From Frigoribacterium sp. PhB160 (GTDB taxonomy: Bacteria; Actinomycetota; Actinomycetes; Actinomycetales; Microbacteriaceae), in assembly GCF_003751785.1 (NCBI RefSeq), contig NZ_RKIE01000001.1, forward strand, positions 62,001 to 126,000: a stretch of DNA of 64,000 nt. Direction: 5' to 3'. A program made the translations under genes and the position numbers. Shown here piece after piece: positions 60,815-64,000 of the stretch. Numbering within the stretch: the first letter of the stretch is position 1; each line of letters opens with the position of its first letter. The notes beneath the pieces were generated by a model. It had not been told where the DNA came from, did no database searches, and saw only the letters and a program-made list of their open reading frames with translations.

Positions 60815-60820
60815 TACGAT
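60815..60820 (+). promoter_or_regulatory. -10 box TACGAT of the Septum_form gene
   Basis: TACGAT 43 bases before GTG 60863; GAAGGAG ribosome site in between. Confidence 0.45.
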
Positions 60821-60862
60821 CCCGGGAGCGGTGCGTCCCGAGCCTCCGCCGAAGGAGTCCCC

Positions 60863-61951
60863 GTGACCACGACGCCGACCGTGCCGCCCTCGCTCGAGCG
60901 CCTCGCCGAGCGGCTGCGCCACGACCTGCCGGGCCTCGAGGTCGGCACCGTCCCCTCCGACTACGTCGCGCCCGGCTGGCGGGCCGACGCGCTGCGGCTC
61001 CGCCTGGGGCACCGGCTCTGGCTCGACGTCGCCGACGACGGCGGCGAGTGGTCGACGCACGGCCTCTACGCCGACCACGGCGGGGTCACGCCCGTCGCCG
61101 AGCGGGCCCGCGAGGCCCTCGCGGTGGCCCCCGACGCGGAGGCGCGGGTCGTCTCCCTCGCCGTCGTCGCCTCGGTCTGGCGCTGGGTCGACTCGGTCGG
61201 CCCGGGCGAGGCCGACGCCCCGTTCGTCCTCAGCCGCTCCGCGGCGCCCCCGGCGATCCCGACCCCCGCGGCCTTCGACGGCTCGGCCCCCGCGCTGCTC
61301 GCGCGTCCGCCGATGCCGCGGCGGCGCCGCGGGCTGCTGGTCGCGGGAGTCGTGGCCGCGACGACGCTCGTGCTCGCCCTCGTCGGCACGGGCGTGGTGG
61401 CGGGCGTCAGCACCGTGACGACCGCCGTCACCGGGTCGGGCTGGTGGCAGGGGCCCGGCAGCGGCGACCCCGACAGCGGCGCCCCGGGTGCGCCGGGCGA
61501 CCAGGGCACCGGCGGCGACGGCTCGGGCGACGACGGTGCCGAGGGCGGCAGCGGGCTCGACCCCGACCCCGGGGCGACCTCCGACACCTCGACCTACGAC
61601 CTCGTCGTGGGCGACTGCTTCTCGTTCGCGGCCGACTCGATGTCCGGCGGCGGTCTCTCCGGCGTCGACGTCCGGCCGTGCCCCGACGAGCACCAGGCCG
61701 AGATCTACCTCGAGGACGACCTGCCGGGCGGTGCGTGGCCCGGACAGGAGGAGGTCGGCGCCGAGGCCGACGACCTCTGCTACGGGGCGTTCGCCGGCTT
61801 CGTCGGCATCGAGTGGGAGGACTCCGTCGTCGAGTACTCGTCGCTCGTCCCCTCCGAGTCGAGCTGGGCCGAGGGCGACCGGGCGGTCTCGTGCTACGTC
61901 TTCATCGGCGGCGTCGACCAGCGCGGCACCCTCGAGGGCCTCGGCGAGTAG
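60863..61951 (+). CDS. Septum_form-type membrane protein with cytoplasmic N-terminal domain
   Basis: 362 residues. Residues 1-115 form a soluble cytoplasmic domain (LERLAERLRHDLPG, LRLRLGHRLWLDVADDGGEW) I do not recognise. One helix at about 153-175, a Gly/Asp/Ser linker, then an outside domain (about 245-355): DLVVGDCFSF, VRPCPDEHQAEIY, YGAFAGFVGIEWEDS, WAEGDRAVSCYVF. The DCF / CP..H..E / W..GDR..C pattern is that of Septum_form (PF13845), with conserved Cys likely in disulfides. Role in septation is inferred from the family name only. Confidence 0.78.
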   Translation: MTTTPTVPPSLERLAERLRHDLPGLEVGTVPSDYVAPGWRADALRLRLGHRLWLDVADDGGEWSTHGLYADHGGVTPVAERAREALAVAPDAEARVVSLAVVASVWRWVDSVGPGEADAPFVLSRSAAPPAIPTPAAFDGSAPALLARPPMPRRRRGLLVAGVVAATTLVLALVGTGVVAGVSTVTTAVTGSGWWQGPGSGDPDSGAPGAPGDQGTGGDGSGDDGAEGGSGLDPDPGATSDTSTYDLVVGDCFSFAADSMSGGGLSGVDVRPCPDEHQAEIYLEDDLPGGAWPGQEEVGAEADDLCYGAFAGFVGIEWEDSVVEYSSLVPSESSWAEGDRAVSCYVFIGGVDQRGTLEGLGE

Positions 61952-61985
61952 CCCGGCCCGCCCGGCCCCGCCCGACCGGAGCTGC

Positions 61986-62044
61986 ACCGTCGATCCGGCA
62001 CTGCACCCCCTGTCCCGACGGTGCGACGCCGGTCCGACGGTGCG
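61986..62044. repeat. Dispersed convergent-gap element, copy 2
   Basis: Bases 61986-62012 match 8631-8657 at 24 of 27 positions; GACGGTG (62017-62023) and GGTCCGACGGTGCG (62031-62044) follow. A TGCGACGCCGG/TGCGACGG run continues to 62078. Between converging genes like copy 1. Confidence 0.65.
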
Positions 62045-62077
62045 ACGCCGGTGCGACGGTGCGACGGTGCGACGCCG

Positions 62078-62662
62078 CTAGAGCAGCCGCTCGAGGAGGC
62101 GCAGGGTCGCCGAGATGTCCACGCGGCGGTCGAGCAGCCACTGCACCTGCAGGCCGTCGAACGCGGCGATGATCAGCGAGGCGACCTGGTCGAGGTCGAG
62201 GTCGGTGTGCCGACCGGCGGCGGCGAGCTCGGCGGCGAGCTCCCTCGCGAGGCCGGCCCGCGCCTCCTCGAACCGGCGGGCGAAGAACTCGCGCGACTTG
62301 TCGTTGCCGGGCTCGACCGAGGTCGCGAGCATGGTCGTGTACAGGGTGGCGAGGCCGGGCACCGTGACGTTGTCGTCGGCGGCGAGTCCGAGGCGGGCGA
62401 AGGCGCCGACCGTGTCGCCCATGACGACGCCCGAGTGCGCGTCGCGCTCGCGGAGCACCTCGAGCAGCAGCTCCTCGCGCGAGTCGAAGTAGTGCCGCAG
62501 GGCGGCGTGCGAGACGCCTATCGCCTCGCCGATGGCCCGCAGGGAGGCGCCGTCGATGCCTCGCGAGGCCACCACGTCGAGGGTGCGGTCGAGGATCTCC
62601 TGACGGCGCTGGACGCCCTTCGCGTACGGGCCGCGCTCGCGGGTCTCGCCGGTCGTGGACAT
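62078..62662 (-). CDS. TetR-family regulator (BetI-like)
   Basis: 194 residues. HTH: QEILDRTLDVVASRGIDGASLRAIGEAIGVSHAALRHYFDSREELL (ends: QEILDR, SREELL), then a helical ligand domain. Divergent from the MFS transporter at 62841, with a 26-bp palindrome between them, so it very likely represses that gene. Leaderless start: TACTGT (62674-62669), six bases, ATG 62662. Confidence 0.9.
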   Translation of the reverse strand: MSTTGETRERGPYAKGVQRRQEILDRTLDVVASRGIDGASLRAIGEAIGVSHAALRHYFDSREELLLEVLRERDAHSGVVMGDTVGAFARLGLAADDNVTVPGLATLYTTMLATSVEPGNDKSREFFARRFEEARAGLARELAAELAAAGRHTDLDLDQVASLIIAAFDGLQVQWLLDRRVDISATLRLLERLL

Positions 62663-62668
62663 CGCACG

Positions 62669-62674
62669 ACAGTA
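62669..62674 (-). promoter_or_regulatory. -10 box TACTGT, leaderless TetR start
   Basis: Minus-strand TACTGT, cgtgcg, ATG 62662. Confidence 0.55.
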
Positions 62675-62706
62675 CCCCGCAGGAGCGCCCGGAGAAGTCC
62701 GGGCGG

Positions 62707-62732
62707 CGAAAACCCCCACGTGGCTGTTTTCG
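62707..62732. promoter_or_regulatory. Likely TetR operator, 26-bp hyphenated palindrome
   Basis: CGAAAAC-ccc-CACGTG-gct-GTTTTCG. Perfect 7-bp arms and 6-bp core. It sits just upstream of TACTGT (62737-62742), the MFS -10, covering the -35. Confidence 0.7.
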
Positions 62733-62736
62733 GTGC

Positions 62737-62742
62737 TACTGT
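62737..62742 (+). promoter_or_regulatory. -10 box TACTGT of the MFS gene
   Basis: TACTGT directly after the operator; leader of about 95 bases to ATG 62841. Confidence 0.45.
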
Positions 62743-62840
62743 CCTGCCACTGCACTGAATCCCACTCGGCTTTCAGGACGCAGCCGCTGCCGACAGGCAC
62801 CGGGAACGGGCCCAGGCCCCTGATGACTCAAGGAGGAGTC

Positions 62841-64000
62841 ATGACGACACCGACGTCGATGGACGACCCGAAAGACGGCATCGCCAGCACGGCCCCCGTG
62901 CCCGGCAGCCTGATCGACGAGGGCGTCACGCAGCCCGTCGCGACGATCAAGGTCACGCGCACGTACATCTTCGGGCTGGGCCTCGCCCAGTTCGGCCTCT
63001 TCATCGCCCTGCTCTCGCCGGTCTTCGTGAGCATGTCGCTCAAGGCCCAGCAGCTGAACCCGGACGACCCCGCGTCGATCATCGGCTCCGTGCTGCCGAT
63101 CGGGGCCTTCGGAGCGCTCTTCGCCAACCCGCTGGCCGGCGCGCTCTCCGACCGCACCCGCACCCGGTTCGGCCGCCGCCGCCCCTGGATGCTCGGCGGC
63201 GTGCTCGTGTTCGTCGCCTCGCTGGCGTACATCGCCTACGCCGACACCGTCGGCCAGCTGACGATCGGCTGGCTCGTCGCGCAGATCTCGGCCAACGCGG
63301 TCTTCGCGGCCCTGACGGCGAGCTTCGCCGACAACGTGCCCGAGATGCAGCGCGGCCGGGCCTCGAGCGCGATCGCCCTCGCCCAGAACATCGCCATCCT
63401 CGCCGGCCTCTACCTCGCGGTGTACCTGGTCGGCAACCTGCCCGTGCTGTTCATCGCGCCCGGCGTCATCGCCATCGCGCTGATCCTCGTGTACTGCTTC
63501 ATCGCCCGCGACGAGCTGCCGACCTACACGCTGAAGAAGTTCAGCCTGGTCACGATCGTCAGCTCGTTCTGGACCAACCCGTTCAAGAACCCCGACTTCG
63601 GCTGGGCCTGGTGGGGCCGGTTCCTCATCACGTTCGGCACGTTCATGTTCACGACGTACCGCCTGCTCTACATGCAGGACCACATCGGGCTCGACGTCCA
63701 GTCGGCGACGTCGGCCGTCGCCTTCGGCGTGCTGCTCTACACGATCGCCCTCATGGTCAGCGCGGCCCTCTCGGGCTGGGCGTCCGACAAGCTCGCCCGG
63801 CGGAAGGTCTTCGTCTGGGGCTCGACGGCCCTCACGGCGGTGGGCCTCGTCGTGCTGGCGCACTCCGACACGGTGGGCATGTTCTACGTGGCCGAGATCA
63901 TCATGGGCTTCGCCTTCGGCATCTACACCGCCATCGACACGGCCCTGATCGTCGACGTGCTGCCGAACGCCGACCGCCCCGGCAAAGACCTGGGCGTCAT
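62841..64000 (+). CDS. MFS transporter, 3' end outside window
   Basis: Partial: 386 codons, open to the window edge. Strong AAGGAGGA ribosome site 4-5 bases before ATG. Cytoplasmic N-terminus of about 40 residues, then helices beginning YIFGLGLAQFGLFIALLSPV. SDRTRTRFGRRRPWM is the loop 2-3 signature of sugar-type (GPH/SUT-like) MFS carriers, and a matching SDKLARRKVF sits in the second half. It could import a glycoside or other solute; TetR control more often suggests response to a small organic substrate. Specificity unknown. Confidence 0.87.
   Translation, partial: MTTPTSMDDPKDGIASTAPVPGSLIDEGVTQPVATIKVTRTYIFGLGLAQFGLFIALLSPVFVSMSLKAQQLNPDDPASIIGSVLPIGAFGALFANPLAGALSDRTRTRFGRRRPWMLGGVLVFVASLAYIAYADTVGQLTIGWLVAQISANAVFAALTASFADNVPEMQRGRASSAIALAQNIAILAGLYLAVYLVGNLPVLFIAPGVIAIALILVYCFIARDELPTYTLKKFSLVTIVSSFWTNPFKNPDFGWAWWGRFLITFGTFMFTTYRLLYMQDHIGLDVQSATSAVAFGVLLYTIALMVSAALSGWASDKLARRKVFVWGSTALTAVGLVVLAHSDTVGMFYVAEIIMGFAFGIYTAIDTALIVDVLPNADRPGKDLGV

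Overview
The window is GC-rich (roughly 70-75 % by eye) chromosomal DNA from an actinobacterium, most likely of the family Microbacteriaceae. The evidence is the GC-saturated third codon positions, the many GTG starts, a DUF6458 protein, an LAxTG-type (sortase E style) sorting motif, a SipW-type exported protein pair, and many leaderless starts with a TANNNT -10 box six bases before ATG/GTG. I cannot fix the genus. No rRNA, CRISPR array, transposase or phage gene was seen. The first gene (MocR-type regulator) and the last (MFS transporter) run off the ends.

Layout. 1-8319: end of a MocR regulator, an AcrB/SwrC-like RND pump, two poorly characterised genes, and a DEAD-box RNA helicase behind a long leader. 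8320-12574: DinB-like protein, a MarR regulator, and divergent to it a SipW-type exported protein plus an unusual signal peptidase fused to a LamG lectin domain. 12656-13639: CorA-like channel. 13636-26494 (minus strand): nine genes, mostly joined by GTGA or ATGA overlaps. They encode two FtsX-type permeases, two ABC ATPases (one with an AbrB-like tail), a holo-ACP synthase, an acyl carrier protein, an acyl-CoA dehydrogenase, an amino acid:[carrier protein] ligase and a double alpha/beta hydrolase. This looks like a small carrier-protein-based pathway for modifying an amino acid, co-transcribed with a MacB-like transporter, and it is the best candidate here for an undescribed system. A GH18 lipoprotein lies directly upstream.

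27893-35445: second CorA paralogue, VOC protein, two small membrane proteins, the remnant of a second VOC gene, and a second FtsX/ABC operon. Its two ATPases are degenerate in complementary ways: one has lost Walker A and the switch histidine, the other has lost the LSGGQ signature, so together they could form exactly one working ATP site. 35553-42340: flavin oxidoreductase, then a GntR regulator with a clear operator in front of a proline-iminopeptidase-like hydrolase, an APC permease, an acetamidase/formamidase and a convergent M20 peptidase. This looks like uptake and breakdown of amides or small peptides. 42522-47002: sbcD-sbcC, with an 11-G tract inside the promoter. 47154-50009: DUF6458 protein, a structured intergenic element, aroE-aroD, GNAT. 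50206-55762: wall-anchored 5'-nucleotidase, CPBP protease, RecQ. 55989-64000: membrane protein, PlsC-like acyltransferase, beta-hydroxyacid dehydrogenase with an internal 15-bp repeat array, old yellow enzyme, HhH protein, Septum_form protein, and a divergent TetR/MFS pair with a clear operator.

A 9-base core (GAGGCGCGG or its complement) recurs more than 30 times, in genes and between them, and supplies the arms of many terminators. A 27-bp element occurs in two distant convergent gaps (8631 and 61986).
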